From assembly GCF_002374835.1 (NCBI RefSeq), contig NZ_NWVD01000002.1:434001-498000 (forward strand): DNA of 64,000 nucleotides, in the 5' to 3' direction. Below the pieces are notes generated by a model, which saw only the letters and a list, made by a program, of their open reading frames with translations, was not told the origin of the DNA and ran no database searches. This document shows, in pieces, positions 1-8,914 of the stretch. Position 1 is the stretch's first letter; every line of letters starts with the position of its first letter. The position numbers were made by a program, and so were the translations under genes. This DNA is from Sphingomonas ginsenosidimutans (GTDB lineage Bacteria; Pseudomonadota; Alphaproteobacteria; Sphingomonadales; Sphingomonadaceae).

Positions 1-1
1 G

Positions 2-526
2 CCCGCGCGCGTCCCCGCCGCCCCCGCGCTGCCGGTGGTGGTCGCCGTCGCGCCGGGCGGGCGCGCCGCGACGATCACGCCTTCGCTGCTCGCCGCGATG
101 CAGGCGACCGGCCGATGTGAGACGAAGCGCCCCGATGGCGAACCCTGGACCGCCGAGGCGCACGCGCTGGGCGGCGGCGCGACGCTGGTGCTGCTGCCCT
201 GTTCGATGGGCGCCTATAACGAGGTGCAGGCATTGTTCGTCGTGCGCGACGGCAAGGCCGCGCCCGCGCGGGTCGATGCGCCCGCGGGCTTCGCCGCTAC
301 CGGCGCGGACCCGGAAACGCCGGTGCCCAGCCTCGTCAACGCGGCATTCGACGGCGGCGTCCTGAGCAGCTATGCGAAGGGCCGGGGACTGGGCGACTGC
401 GGCCTGTCGCAGGCGTTCGTATGGGATGGGGCCATGCTACGACTGACCGACCAGAACGAGATGCGCGAATGTCGCGGCAATCCGGAATTCCTGTCGCTGT
501 GGCGCGCGCGCGTGGTGCGGCGATGA
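2..526 (+). CDS. DUF1176 domain protein, 5' truncated by window edge
   Basis: The reading frame is open from the first bases of the window, so the N-terminus lies outside it. The visible part carries the DUF1176 pattern: a Cys in the PCSMGAYN segment, the KGRGLGDCG motif, an FVWDG stretch and a final ECRG...LWRARV segment. It is clearly paralogous to the gene that follows, whose start codon overlaps this stop (ATGA at 523-526), so the two are translationally coupled. Family members are secreted or periplasmic proteins of unknown function; the paired Cys residues suggest disulfides (inference). Confidence 0.8.
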   Translation, partial: PARVPAAPALPVVVAVAPGGRAATITPSLLAAMQATGRCETKRPDGEPWTAEAHALGGGATLVLLPCSMGAYNEVQALFVVRDGKAAPARVDAPAGFAATGADPETPVPSLVNAAFDGGVLSSYAKGRGLGDCGLSQAFVWDGAMLRLTDQNEMRECRGNPEFLSLWRARVVRR

Positions 527-1545
527 TCGCGCCGCTCGCGCTGCTGCTGTTCGCCCCCGCCGCCGCGCACGCGCCCGGCGACCTGCGCACCTTCACCGAC
601 TGGATCATGGGCTGCGACAACCAGCGCGCGTGCCAGGCGGTGGCGCTGGTGCCCGATGATGCGGACGGCGACGGCTATCTGATGCTGGTGCTGCGCCGCG
701 ACGGCGCGGCGTCGGCGCCCGCGCAGCTGCAGGTGCCGGTGCCCGATGCGGTCGCGGCGGGCGCACGCCTGTCGTTCGCGGTCGATGGCACGCCGGTGGC
801 GCAGATCGTCGCCCCCGGCAAGGGCGCCGGGCTGGCGCTGCCGTTCGAGGGCGCGATCCGCGCCGCCTTGCTCGGCGGGCGGCAGGCGACGTTGAGCGAC
901 GCGCGCGGACGCACGCTGGCGCGCGCGTCGCTGGCGGGGCTGTCGGCCAGCCTGCTGGCGGTGGACGAGGCGCAGCAACGCGTCGGCACCCGCACCGCGC
1001 TGGTTCGCCCCGGCGCGCGTCCGGCCACCGCGGTGCCGCCGGTCCCGCCGTTGCCGGTGATCCGCCAGGCGCCCGCGCTGGTCGCGCCGCCGCGCACCAT
1101 TTCGCCCAAAGAGGCCGCGCAACTGATCGGGCGCGACAATGCGTCGTGCCAATATGCGATCGGCCCGGTGAAGCCGAAGTCGTACCGGCTCGACGCCACC
1201 CACTCGCTGATCGCGATCGAGCATCCGTGCGGCAACGGCGCCTACAATATCTACACCAGCCTGTTCGTCGCCGGTGACAAGGGCAAGCCCGCGCCCGCCA
1301 TCCTCGACGCGCCCGCCACGTTCGGCAATTCGCCCGTCAATCAGGTCGTCAACGGCGACTGGGACGCGCGCACCCGCCGCCTCACCTCGTTCGTGCGCGG
1401 GCGCGGGCTGGGCGATTGCGGGTCGCGACAGGCGTTCGCCTGGGACGGCGCGCGCTTCCGGCTGGTCGAACAGGCGCAGATGGGCGAATGCCGCGGCGCT
1501 TACGACTATATCACGACATGGCGCGCGCGCGTGGCCGTCAACTGA
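523..1545 (+). CDS. DUF1176 domain-containing secreted protein
   Basis: Encodes 340 residues. The ATG at 523 overlaps the upstream stop and gives a hydrophobic N-terminus (MIAPLALLLFAPAAAHA) that looks like a signal peptide; a longer in-frame version from 421 would lack it. The N-terminal half resembles the domain that follows signal peptides in DUF1176 proteins (early FTDWIMGCDN). The C-terminal half repeats the motifs of the upstream copy: PCGNGAYN, RGRGLGDCG, FAWDG, ECRG. Function is not established for the family. The tandem arrangement indicates a local duplication with divergence. Confidence 0.85.
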   Translation: MIAPLALLLFAPAAAHAPGDLRTFTDWIMGCDNQRACQAVALVPDDADGDGYLMLVLRRDGAASAPAQLQVPVPDAVAAGARLSFAVDGTPVAQIVAPGKGAGLALPFEGAIRAALLGGRQATLSDARGRTLARASLAGLSASLLAVDEAQQRVGTRTALVRPGARPATAVPPVPPLPVIRQAPALVAPPRTISPKEAAQLIGRDNASCQYAIGPVKPKSYRLDATHSLIAIEHPCGNGAYNIYTSLFVAGDKGKPAPAILDAPATFGNSPVNQVVNGDWDARTRRLTSFVRGRGLGDCGSRQAFAWDGARFRLVEQAQMGECRGAYDYITTWRARVAVN

Positions 1546-1560
1546 ACGGCTGATCGCCGG

Positions 1561-2538
1561 TCAGGGCGCGGGCCGCTCCGCCTGCGCCTCCGCCAGGATC
1601 ACCGCGAACCGCCCGTCGGGATCGGTCCATTCGCGCACCGGCGTCCATCCGCCCGCGCGCAGCAGGATGCGCGCGTCGCGGGGGCCGTATTTGTGGCTGT
1701 TCTCGGTGTGGATCGTCTCGCCCGCGGCGATGTCGAACGCGCGCCCCTCCACCTCGAACGCGGCATTCTCGGTCGCCTCCAAATGCATCTCGATCCGCGC
1801 GCGATCGTCGTTCCACACCGCCTTGTGGCGGAACGCCTCGACCGGGATCGTCCCATCCAGTTCGCGGTTGATCCGCTCCAGCAGATTCAGGTTGAACGCC
1901 GCCGTCACCCCCGCCGCATCGTCATAGGCCGGGACCAGCACGTCCTCCCCCTTGATCCGGTCCATCCCAATCAGCAGCATCGCGCCTTCCTTCAGCGACG
2001 CGCGCATCGCCCGCAACAGGTCGATCGCCGCCAGCGGAATCAGGTTGCCGATCGTCGATCCGGGGAAGAACCCCAGCTTGGGCATGTCCTCGATCGTGCG
2101 CGGCAAGGTCAGCGGGCGGGTGAAATCCGCCTCGAACGGCAGGATCAGCAGTTCCGGAAACCGCTGCGCCAGCGGGCGCACCGATTCGCGCAGGAAATCG
2201 CCCGAAATGTCGATCGGCACATAGGCGCCGGGTGCCAGGCATTCGAGCACGATCGGCGTCTTGGTCGACGATCCCGATCCGAATTCCACCACCGCGCGCC
2301 CGGTGCCCACCATCTCGCGCAGTTCGCCGCACATCGCGTGCAGCAGCGCGGTTTCGGTGCGCGTCGGATAATATTCGGGCAGCTCGGTGATGCGTTCGAA
2401 CAATTGCGACCCGCGGTGGTCGTAGAACCAGCGCGCCGGGATCGCGCGCGGGCGGCGCGCCAGCCCCGCCAGCACGTCGGCGCGGAATTGCGGGTCGGCC
2501 AGCCGGGTCTGGCCATCCTCGATCTCGGGCTTCAGCAT
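1561..2538 (-). CDS. egtD: L-histidine N-alpha-methyltransferase EgtD
   Basis: Trimethylates histidine to hercynine with three SAM, the first step of ergothioneine synthesis. The 325-residue protein begins MLKPEIEDGQ at an ATG 4 nt after the egtB stop. Diagnostic segments are RPRAIPARWFYDHRGSQLFE near the N-terminus, the SAM-binding loop VEFGSGSSTKT and the FPGSTIGNL segment typical of the EgtD/DUF2260 family. It is last in an egtB-egtD transcription unit, so this strain likely makes ergothioneine, a low-molecular-weight thiol antioxidant. The cysteine/glutamylcysteine variant of the next step cannot be told from this gene. Confidence 0.95.
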   Translation of the reverse strand: MLKPEIEDGQTRLADPQFRADVLAGLARRPRAIPARWFYDHRGSQLFERITELPEYYPTRTETALLHAMCGELREMVGTGRAVVEFGSGSSTKTPIVLECLAPGAYVPIDISGDFLRESVRPLAQRFPELLILPFEADFTRPLTLPRTIEDMPKLGFFPGSTIGNLIPLAAIDLLRAMRASLKEGAMLLIGMDRIKGEDVLVPAYDDAAGVTAAFNLNLLERINRELDGTIPVEAFRHKAVWNDDRARIEMHLEATENAAFEVEGRAFDIAAGETIHTENSHKYGPRDARILLRAGGWTPVREWTDPDGRFAVILAEAQAERPAP

Positions 2539-2542
2539 CGCG

Positions 2543-3817
2543 TCACAGGTCCTTTGCCAGGCGCACGCCGGTGAACTGCCAGCGTTGATGGGGGTAGAAG
2601 AAATTGCGGTAGCTGGGCCCCGCATGGCCGCGCGGCGTCGCGCAGCTGCCGCCGCGCAGCACGAACTGCCCGCTCATGAACTTGCCGTTATATTCGCCGA
2701 CCGCGCCCTCGGCGGCACGAAAGCCGGGATAGGGGCGGTACGCCGATCCGGTCCATTCCCACACGTCGCCGAACAACGCCGGCCCGCCCGTCGACGGTCG
2801 CGGCTCGATCGCGCCGGCCATATCCAGCTGGTTGCCCCCCGCGGCGTCATGTGCGGCGGCGGCGGCTTCCCATTCGAACTCGGTCGGCAATCGCGCGCCC
2901 GCCCAGCTGGCATAGGCGTCCGCCTCGAAGAAGCTGACATGCGTCACCGGCGCCGCCGGATCGACCACGCGCCGCCCGTCCAGCCCGAAGCGCGTCCACA
3001 CGCCGTCGCGCCTTTCCCAGTACAGCGGCGCCTCGATGCCCTCGCGCTGCACCCATGCCCAGCCGTCCGACAGCCACCAGCGCGCATCGCGATAACCGCC
3101 ATCGGCGATGAACGCGGCCCATTCGCCGTTGCTCACGGTGCGGTCGGCGATCGCATGCGCGGGCACCAGCGCGCGGTGGCGCGGCCCCTCGCAATCGAAC
3201 GCGAAGCCGTCGCCGGCATGGCCGATCTCCACCACGCCCTCGTCGCGTGCGATCCATCCGATCGGCCCCGGCATCGCCACCGGCACCTTGGGCGCGGCCG
3301 GCCAGACCGCCGGCTCCAGCGGGTTTTCGGAAAACAGGTGCAGCATGTCGGTGACCAGCAGTTCCTGGTGCTGCTCCTCGTGATGGCACCCCAACGCCAC
3401 CAGCGCGCGCGCCGCCGGCGGCAGCGTGTCGATTGCCGCGAGCACGCCCGCGTCCACCGCCGCGCGATAGGCCCGCACCTCGTCCAGCGTCGGGCGTGTC
3501 ACCATCCCGCGCCGTCCGCGCGCGTGCCGGCGCCCCTCCGCCTCGTAATAGCTGTTGAACAGGAACGGGAAGCGTTCGTCATGCAGCCGGTAATCCGGCA
3601 CATGATCGCGCAGCACGAACGTCTCGAAGAACCAGGTCGTATGCGCCAGATGCCATTTGGCGGGCGACGCATCGTCCATCGACTGTACCGTCGCATCGGC
3701 GTCGGACAGCGGCGCGGCCAGCGCCAGCGTCAGCGCACGGACATCGCGATAGCGTGCGGAAAGGGCACGGGCATCCTGATCGGCGTACCCTGCCGTTGCG
3801 TGTCGCTGCGCTTCCAT
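2543..3817 (-). CDS. egtB: Ergothioneine biosynthesis sulfoxide synthase EgtB
   Basis: Iron-dependent enzyme that joins hercynine to a cysteine-containing thiol with O2. The 424-residue protein has an N-terminal DinB-like four-helix domain (about 20-170) with the iron-ligand pattern WHLAHTTWF (His56/His59) and HHEEQHQE (His146, His150), then a formylglycine-generating-enzyme-like domain (about 195-424) ending with FGDVWEWTGS and LRGGSCATP. It is followed after 4 nt by egtD on the same strand. No egtC or egtE is adjacent; the last C-S lyase step would need an enzyme encoded elsewhere. Confidence 0.95.
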   Translation of the reverse strand: MEAQRHATAGYADQDARALSARYRDVRALTLALAAPLSDADATVQSMDDASPAKWHLAHTTWFFETFVLRDHVPDYRLHDERFPFLFNSYYEAEGRRHARGRRGMVTRPTLDEVRAYRAAVDAGVLAAIDTLPPAARALVALGCHHEEQHQELLVTDMLHLFSENPLEPAVWPAAPKVPVAMPGPIGWIARDEGVVEIGHAGDGFAFDCEGPRHRALVPAHAIADRTVSNGEWAAFIADGGYRDARWWLSDGWAWVQREGIEAPLYWERRDGVWTRFGLDGRRVVDPAAPVTHVSFFEADAYASWAGARLPTEFEWEAAAAAHDAAGGNQLDMAGAIEPRPSTGGPALFGDVWEWTGSAYRPYPGFRAAEGAVGEYNGKFMSGQFVLRGGSCATPRGHAGPSYRNFFYPHQRWQFTGVRLAKDL

Positions 3818-3870
3818 CGATCCGTCTCCCGCGCGCCGGCCATCCCGGCATGCAGAAGATCAGCCGCGCG

Positions 3871-4428
3871 TCAGCGGTTGGCCCCTGCTACCCACAAAAC
3901 GTCGCCACCGGCATTTTTGTTCACGTGCCGGCATGCGACAAAAAGGTAGTCCGACAGGCGGTTGAGGTACGCCAGCGCCTGCGGATTGGCCGCATCGCCC
4001 ATCGCCACGGCCGATCGTTCCGCGCGCCGCACCGTCGCGCGCGCGACATGCAGCGCCGCCGCCGCGCCGCCCGGCAGGATGAAGCTGGTCAGCGGCGGCA
4101 GTTCGGCATTGAGCGCGTCGATCGCCGCCTCCAGCCGCGCGACCTGTGCCGGCACGACGCGCAACACCATCTCGGACGGCGTGAAATCCTCGCCCGGCGT
4201 GGCCAGGTCGGCGCCCAGATCGAACAGGTCGTTCTGCACCCGCGACAGCTCGCGCGTCACCTCGCCCTCGGGCAGCGATGCGATCGCGACACCGATGACG
4301 CTGTTCGCCTCGTCGACGTCGCCGATCGCCTGCATCCGCGCGTCATGCTTGGCCACGCGGCTGCCGTCGACCAGCCCGGTCGTCCCGGCATCGCCGGTCC
4401 GGGTGTAGATACGGTTCAGCTTGACCAT
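3871..4428 (-). CDS. PduO-type ATP:cob(I)alamin adenosyltransferase
   Basis: Transfers the adenosyl group of ATP to cob(I)alamin to make coenzyme B12. The 185-residue product starts MVKLNRIYTRTGDAGTTGL, the nucleotide-binding N-terminus of the PduO/MMAB family, followed by GDVDEANSVIG and the RATVRRAERS helix, both conserved. The start is the ATG at 4428, 8 nt after the stop of the small membrane gene; the longer reading frame upstream has no family similarity. Lies 53 nt upstream of egtB on the same strand, so it could be co-transcribed. Confidence 0.92.
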   Translation of the reverse strand: MVKLNRIYTRTGDAGTTGLVDGSRVAKHDARMQAIGDVDEANSVIGVAIASLPEGEVTRELSRVQNDLFDLGADLATPGEDFTPSEMVLRVVPAQVARLEAAIDALNAELPPLTSFILPGGAAAALHVARATVRRAERSAVAMGDAANPQALAYLNRLSDYLFVACRHVNKNAGGDVLWVAGANR

Positions 4429-4436
4429 GCCCCGCG

Positions 4437-4670
4437 TCAGGTGCGCCCGGCCGCGAACAGGATGACCACCACGATCAACACCGCCAGCGCCTGGAAGAAG
4501 ACGCGCATCTGCATCATGCGGTTTGATTTCAGCTGCGCCGCGGTCGGCCCGGCCCCGGTCCCGCGCGCCTCCGCCGACGCTTCCTGAAGGAACGAGACGA
4601 TGCCGCGCACCAGCGCGACCACCGTGGCGATCATGGCCGCGATCAGCAGGATGACGAGGAATGTGTTCAT
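4437..4670 (-). CDS. HIG1-like twin-transmembrane small protein
   Basis: A 77-residue protein with two predicted membrane helices (MNTFLVILLIAAMIATVVAL near the start and FFQALAVLIVVVILFAA at the end) separated by a loop containing KSNRMMQMRV. The layout and the N-R-M-M-Q-M-R-V loop match the HIG1/twin transmembrane proteins of alphaproteobacteria, linked in other organisms to respiratory supercomplexes (family knowledge). The gene sits 8 nt before the cobalamin adenosyltransferase, a neighbour often seen with this family. Confidence 0.8.
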   Translation of the reverse strand: MNTFLVILLIAAMIATVVALVRGIVSFLQEASAEARGTGAGPTAAQLKSNRMMQMRVFFQALAVLIVVVILFAAGRT

Positions 4671-4730
4671 GCGCCGAATGTAGGACGCGCGGGCCGGTGG
4701 GGCAATGCGCCGTATCGGCCACCCGTTACC

Positions 4731-4758
4731 TGCGTTCCGGCGAACGCCGCAACCCAGG
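4731..4758. repeat. REP-like palindromic intergenic repeat, copy C1
   Basis: The segment reads tgcgttccggcgaacgccgc followed by aacccagg. A clearer relative (gttccggcgaaggccggaac, then ccagg) lies at 50992-51016. It sits in the gap between the divergently oriented HIG1-like gene and the 3' end of gluQ. Confidence 0.5.
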
Positions 4759-4786
4759 GCCAAGCAGAACCATGCCCGCCGACCCG

Positions 4787-5581
4787 CTACCTCCCCCGCA
4801 ACCGCGCCGCCACCGCGCGCCCGTCCTCGCCGGCCGCGCGCATCGCCGCCAGCGTCGGCGCGCCGTGGCGCTTGGCCAGCCGCTCCCCGTCCGCGCCGGT
4901 CAGCAGCGCGTGGTGGTGGTAACGCGGCACCGGCAGGTCCAGCAGCGCCTGCAGCAACCGGTGGATGTGCGTCGCCGCGAACAGGTCGCGCCCGCGCACC
5001 ACGTCGGTCACCCCCTGCGCGGCGTCGTCCACCGTCACCGCCAGGTGATAGCTGGCCGGTGCATCCTTGCGCGCCAGCACCACGTCGCCCTGCGCCAGCG
5101 GATCGGCCGCGATCGTCCGCCCATGGTCGGTGAAGGCCAGCGCCCCCACGCGCGCCACCGCCGCGGCCATGTCGATCCGCCAGCAATGCGGCGCGTCACG
5201 CTCGCCCGCGCCGCGGCACGTCCCCGGATAGATCGCCACCGGCCCGTGCGGCGCGCTCATCGCCCCGGCGATCTCCGCGCGGGTGCAATAGCAGCGGTAG
5301 AGCAGCCCCATCTCGCGCAGCCGCTCCAGCGCCGCGGCGTACCGATCCAGCCGCGCCGACTGGCGCACCACCGGCCCGTCCCAGGCCAGCCCCAGCCACG
5401 TCAGGTCGTCCAGGATCGTCGCGACATGCTCGTCGCGGCTGCGCGTCCCGTCGATATCCTCGATCCTGAGCAGGAACCGCCCGTCCGCCGCCCGCGCCAT
5501 GTCGTGCGCCAGGATCGCGGACACAGCGTGGCCCATGTGCAGCCGCCCGGTGGGCGACGGGGCGAAGCGGGTGACGATCAT
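4787..5581 (-). CDS. gluQ: Glutamyl-Q tRNA(Asp) synthetase
   Basis: Attaches glutamate to the queuosine base at position 34 of tRNA(Asp); a truncated paralogue of glutamyl-tRNA synthetase lacking the anticodon-binding domain. The 264-residue protein has the HIGH-type signature FAPSPTGRLHMGHA, FLLRIEDIDGTRS, a zinc site (CYCTRAEI and YPGTCRG) and the KMSKS-like LAKRHGA. Start at the ATG of MIVTRFAPSP (5581). Faces the oligopeptidase gene head-to-head with about 58 nt between the start codons. Confidence 0.93.
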   Translation of the reverse strand: MIVTRFAPSPTGRLHMGHAVSAILAHDMARAADGRFLLRIEDIDGTRSRDEHVATILDDLTWLGLAWDGPVVRQSARLDRYAAALERLREMGLLYRCYCTRAEIAGAMSAPHGPVAIYPGTCRGAGERDAPHCWRIDMAAAVARVGALAFTDHGRTIAADPLAQGDVVLARKDAPASYHLAVTVDDAAQGVTDVVRGRDLFAATHIHRLLQALLDLPVPRYHHHALLTGADGERLAKRHGAPTLAAMRAAGEDGRAVAARLRGR

Positions 5582-5639
5582 GACCGGCGATGTGCGCGGG
5601 CATGGACCCGCGATCAAGTCCGCGGCTATCACGCGGGGC

Positions 5640-7697
5640 ATGACGCTTACCCCCCCGATCGCGCCGCAGCGCCCGCATTCCTTCACCGCCCACGGCATCA
5701 CCATCGACGATCCCTGGGCGTGGCTGAAGGATCCGAACTATCCCGACGTCACCGACCCGGACGTGCTCGCCTATCTGGAGGCGGAGAACGCCTATTTCGA
5801 GGCGCAGATTGCGCCGCACCGCCCTTTGGTCGATCGCCTGTACGAAGAGATGAAGGCACGCATCAAGGAGGACGAATCCTCCGTGCCGCAAAAGGATGGC
5901 GACTATCTCTACTGGACCGCGTTCGAAACCGGCGGCCAGTATCGCCTGTGGTGGCGGCGCCCCGTCGCGGGCGGCGCGGACGAACTCCTGCTCGACGAAC
6001 CCGCGCTGGCGGCGGGGAAGGAATATTTCCGCCTCGGCGCGTTCGCGGTGTCGAACGACGCGACGAAGCTCGCCTATGCGATCGACGACAACGGTTCGGA
6101 ACGCTTCACCATCCATGTGAAGGATCTGACCACCGGCGCGCTGCTGTCCGACGTCATTCCGGGGATGCTGTCCGACATCGTCTGGGCGGCGGACGACAGC
6201 GGCTTCCTCTATGGCCTCGCCAACAAGGAATGGCGCACCGACAATGCGCGCTTCCACCGACTGGGCACCGATCCGGCGCAGGACGTCGAACTCTATCACG
6301 AGGCGGACGAGGGCTATCGCGTCGCGGTGGGGGAAACCAGCGACCGGCGCTGGATCGTCATCGGCACCGGCGATCACGTCACCAGCGAGGTGCGGCTGCT
6401 GCCCGCCGCCGATCCCTTCGCCGAACCGATCCTGGTCGCGCCGCGGCTGGCGGGGCGCGAATATGACGTCGATACCCACGGCGACACGCTGTTCATCCAC
6501 ACCAACGATACCGATCCGATGTGGCGGCTGGTCACCGCGCCGATCGCGTCGCCCGGCGAATGGACCGAGCGGATCGCGCCCAGCCAGCGTTTCTACATGA
6601 CCGGGGTGGAATGTTTCCGCGACTTCTTCGTGGTGGAGGGGCGCGAGGACGGGCTGGACCAGATCGAGCTGCATTCCTACGACCCCGCCGTCCCCGCGCA
6701 CCGCATTCCCTTCCCGGAGGCGAGCTACACCGCCGGCACCGGCGACAATCCCGAATATGACCAGAGTGTGATCCGCCTCGGTTATGAATCGATGGTCACC
6801 CCCGGCACCGTCTACGATTACGACACCGCCACCGGCGCGCTGACGGTGCTGAAGGTGCAGGAGATTCCGTGCGGCTATGACGCCGCGCGCTACGCCACCG
6901 AACGGCTGACGATCCCCGCGCGTGATGGCACCGCGATCCCGGTGTCGATCGTCTATCCCGCCGGCTTTCCGCGCGACGGGTCGCGCCCGCTGTTCCTCTA
7001 TGCCTATGGCGCCTACGGCCATGCGATCCCGCCGGGCTTCTCGACCGGGCGGCTCAGCCTGCTCGACCGCGGCTTCGCCTATGCCATCGCGCATATCCGC
7101 GGCGGCGACGATCTGGGCCAGCAATGGTATCACGACGGCAAGCTGGAAAAGCGCACCAACACCTTCACCGATTTCGTCGATGTGGCGCGCGGGTTGGTCG
7201 CGGACGGCTGGACCAGCGCGGGGCGAATCGCGATCGCGGGGCGCTCGGCCGGGGGCGAGTTGATGGGCGCGGTGGTCAATTCCGATCCCGACCTGTGGGG
7301 CGCGGTGATCGCCGACGTGCCGTTCGTCGACGTCCTCAACACGATGCTCGACGAAACCCTGCCGCTGACGCCGGGCGAATGGCCCGAATGGGGCAATCCG
7401 ATCGAGGACCGGGAAGCGTTCGAGCTGATCCGCAGCTATTCGCCCTACGACAACGTGACGGCGCAGGATTATCCCCCGCTGTTCATCTCCGGCGGCCTCA
7501 ACGACCCGCGCGTCACCTATTGGGAACCGGCCAAATGGGCTGCGAAGCTGCGCGCGACCAAGACCGACGACAACGTCCTGCTGCTCAAGACCAACATGGG
7601 CGCCGGCCACGGCGGCAAGTCCGGCCGCTTCGAGAGCCTGCGCGAGGCGGCGGAGGAACACGCCTTCGTGCTGTGGCAGCTGGGTATCGAGGGGTGA
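5640..7697 (+). CDS. S9A-family prolyl oligopeptidase (oligopeptidase B type)
   Basis: A serine peptidase that cuts short peptides, probably after basic residues (family knowledge). The 685-residue protein has the N-terminal HGITIDDPWAWLKDPNYPD segment of oligopeptidase B, a seven-bladed propeller region, and a C-terminal alpha/beta hydrolase domain with the nucleophile elbow GRSAGGELMG (Ser about residue 534), Asp in GLNDPRV (about 623) and His in GAGHGGKSGR (about 656). The ATG at 5640 was preferred because homology begins immediately after it (PPIAPQRPHSFTAHG). No signal peptide is seen, so cytoplasmic is likely. Confidence 0.93.
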   Translation: MTLTPPIAPQRPHSFTAHGITIDDPWAWLKDPNYPDVTDPDVLAYLEAENAYFEAQIAPHRPLVDRLYEEMKARIKEDESSVPQKDGDYLYWTAFETGGQYRLWWRRPVAGGADELLLDEPALAAGKEYFRLGAFAVSNDATKLAYAIDDNGSERFTIHVKDLTTGALLSDVIPGMLSDIVWAADDSGFLYGLANKEWRTDNARFHRLGTDPAQDVELYHEADEGYRVAVGETSDRRWIVIGTGDHVTSEVRLLPAADPFAEPILVAPRLAGREYDVDTHGDTLFIHTNDTDPMWRLVTAPIASPGEWTERIAPSQRFYMTGVECFRDFFVVEGREDGLDQIELHSYDPAVPAHRIPFPEASYTAGTGDNPEYDQSVIRLGYESMVTPGTVYDYDTATGALTVLKVQEIPCGYDAARYATERLTIPARDGTAIPVSIVYPAGFPRDGSRPLFLYAYGAYGHAIPPGFSTGRLSLLDRGFAYAIAHIRGGDDLGQQWYHDGKLEKRTNTFTDFVDVARGLVADGWTSAGRIAIAGRSAGGELMGAVVNSDPDLWGAVIADVPFVDVLNTMLDETLPLTPGEWPEWGNPIEDREAFELIRSYSPYDNVTAQDYPPLFISGGLNDPRVTYWEPAKWAAKLRATKTDDNVLLLKTNMGAGHGGKSGRFESLREAAEEHAFVLWQLGIEG

Positions 7698-7953
7698 TCC
7701 ACGCCCCCCGCCGTCATGCCGAGGTGCGGCGCGCCGCACCGTCGCCGGGCGTGCGATGCCGGCGGCTTCGGAACCGGTGCGGACCGCGGCGATACCCGAC
7801 TTCTTCATGCCGGACGTGTTCCGGCATCCACCGCGCCGCAGACGCGCACGCCGTCGGTGGCGCGGAACCGTGGACCCCGGAACCGGTCCGGGGTGACGGG
7901 TGTGTTGAGCGTTTCGCACCGGTTGCGACCCCGTCCGCACCGGCGCCGCGCGC
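7698..7953. repeat. Intergenic region with three inverted repeats
   Basis: This gap between the peptidase and DedA genes contains an 18-bp perfect palindrome at 7723-7740 (ggtgcggcgcgccgcacc), an 8-bp stem with 5-nt loop at 7807-7827 (atgccgga / tccggcat), and an 8-bp stem at 7874-7894 (accccgga / tccggggt). The last resembles dispersed intergenic palindromes common in sphingomonads. One or more may act as a terminator or mRNA 3'-end for the peptidase gene; none has a T-run. Confidence 0.55.
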
Positions 7954-8517
7954 ATGACGATCGAGGCAATCGTCGCGAAATACGGCCTCGCCGCGCTGTT
8001 CGCGGGTGCCGCGCTGGAGGGGGAGGCCGCGGTCGTCGCCGGCGGCGTGCTGGCGCACCAGCAATATTTCCCACTGTGGGCCGCGATGATCGCCGCGGCC
8101 ACCGGGTCGTTCTGTGCGGATCAGGCGTGGTTCTTCGCCGGGCAACGGATGCGCGACCATCGCTGGGTCGCCGCTGCGCGTGCCAGGCCGGCGTTCGCGC
8201 GCGCGCTGGCGATGCTGGAGCGACACCCGGTCGGCTTCATCTTCGCCTTCCGCTTCCTCTACGGCTTCCGCACGATCAGCCCGATCGCGATCGGCACCAC
8301 CGCCGTGGCGCCGCGACTGTTCGCGGCGGTCAATGCGGTGTCCGCGATCAGCTGGGGCATCATCTTCTGTTCGATCGGCTATTGGTTCGGCCATGCGTTC
8401 GAGGCGCTGGTCGGCCGGTTGACGCAAGGGCCGCGGCTGTGGTGGCTGGTCGGCGGCATCGTCGCCGCCGGGCTGGCCGCGGCGCTGATCTACCGGCAAA
8501 GGAGCCGTGCGCGATGA
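7954..8517 (+). CDS. DedA-family inner-membrane protein
   Basis: A 187-residue polytopic membrane protein of the DedA/SNARE-associated (VTT) family, implicated in lipid carrier flipping and envelope homeostasis. Family marks: the early GLAALFAGAALEGEA segment, the GSFCADQAWFFAGQ region, and the FRFLYGFRTISPIAIG stretch, which matches the conserved F-x-R-x3-G-x-R region of DedA proteins. Several hydrophobic helices are visible with a basic C-terminal tail. Its stop overlaps the start of the thioesterase gene (ATGA, 8514-8517). Confidence 0.88.
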   Translation: MTIEAIVAKYGLAALFAGAALEGEAAVVAGGVLAHQQYFPLWAAMIAAATGSFCADQAWFFAGQRMRDHRWVAAARARPAFARALAMLERHPVGFIFAFRFLYGFRTISPIAIGTTAVAPRLFAAVNAVSAISWGIIFCSIGYWFGHAFEALVGRLTQGPRLWWLVGGIVAAGLAAALIYRQRSRAR

Positions 8518-8906
8518 CCTTCCAGCAACGCTTCACCGCCGCCGCGGGCGACATCGACGAACTGGGGCACGTCAACAATGCCGTCTGGGTGCGCTGGATC
8601 CAGGAACTGGCGGTCGCCCACTGGGATGCGGTCGCCCCGCCCGAACATCGCGCGGCGCTGGTGTGGGTCGTGACCCGCCACGAAATCGACTATCGCGGCA
8701 ACGTGGCGGAGGGGGAGACGGTGACCGGCGAAACCTGGGTGCCGGCGCCGCCGCGCGGCGCTCGCTTCGACCGCCACGTCCGCTTCACCGGCTCCGACGG
8801 TCGCATCCGGGTGGAGGCGATCACCACCTGGGCACTCCTCGACCGCGCCACCGGCCGCCTGCTCCGCGTCCGCCCGGACATCGCCGCGCCGTTCCTGGCG
8901 GGGTAA
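8514..8906 (+). CDS. Acyl-CoA thioesterase (4HBT hot-dog fold)
   Basis: A 130-residue single hot-dog domain protein. The segment DIDELGHVNNAVWVRWIQE is the 4-hydroxybenzoyl-CoA thioesterase signature (conserved Asp/His-x-N-N). It probably hydrolyses acyl- or aryl-CoA esters in the cytoplasm; the substrate cannot be read from the sequence. The start ATG at 8514 overlaps the DedA stop, so the two genes are translationally coupled; a longer frame running through the DedA gene is a shadow. Confidence 0.88.
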   Translation: MTFQQRFTAAAGDIDELGHVNNAVWVRWIQELAVAHWDAVAPPEHRAALVWVVTRHEIDYRGNVAEGETVTGETWVPAPPRGARFDRHVRFTGSDGRIRVEAITTWALLDRATGRLLRVRPDIAAPFLAG

Positions 8907-8914
8907 TGGGGGGG

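Noticed and set aside
7698..7953. Possible small RNA gene in the gap
   Set aside because: The palindromes fit dispersed repeats or a terminator; no promoter signal was found to support an RNA gene.
5196..8102. Long minus-strand frame opposite the oligopeptidase
   Set aside because: Mirrors gluQ and peptidase codons; no domain.
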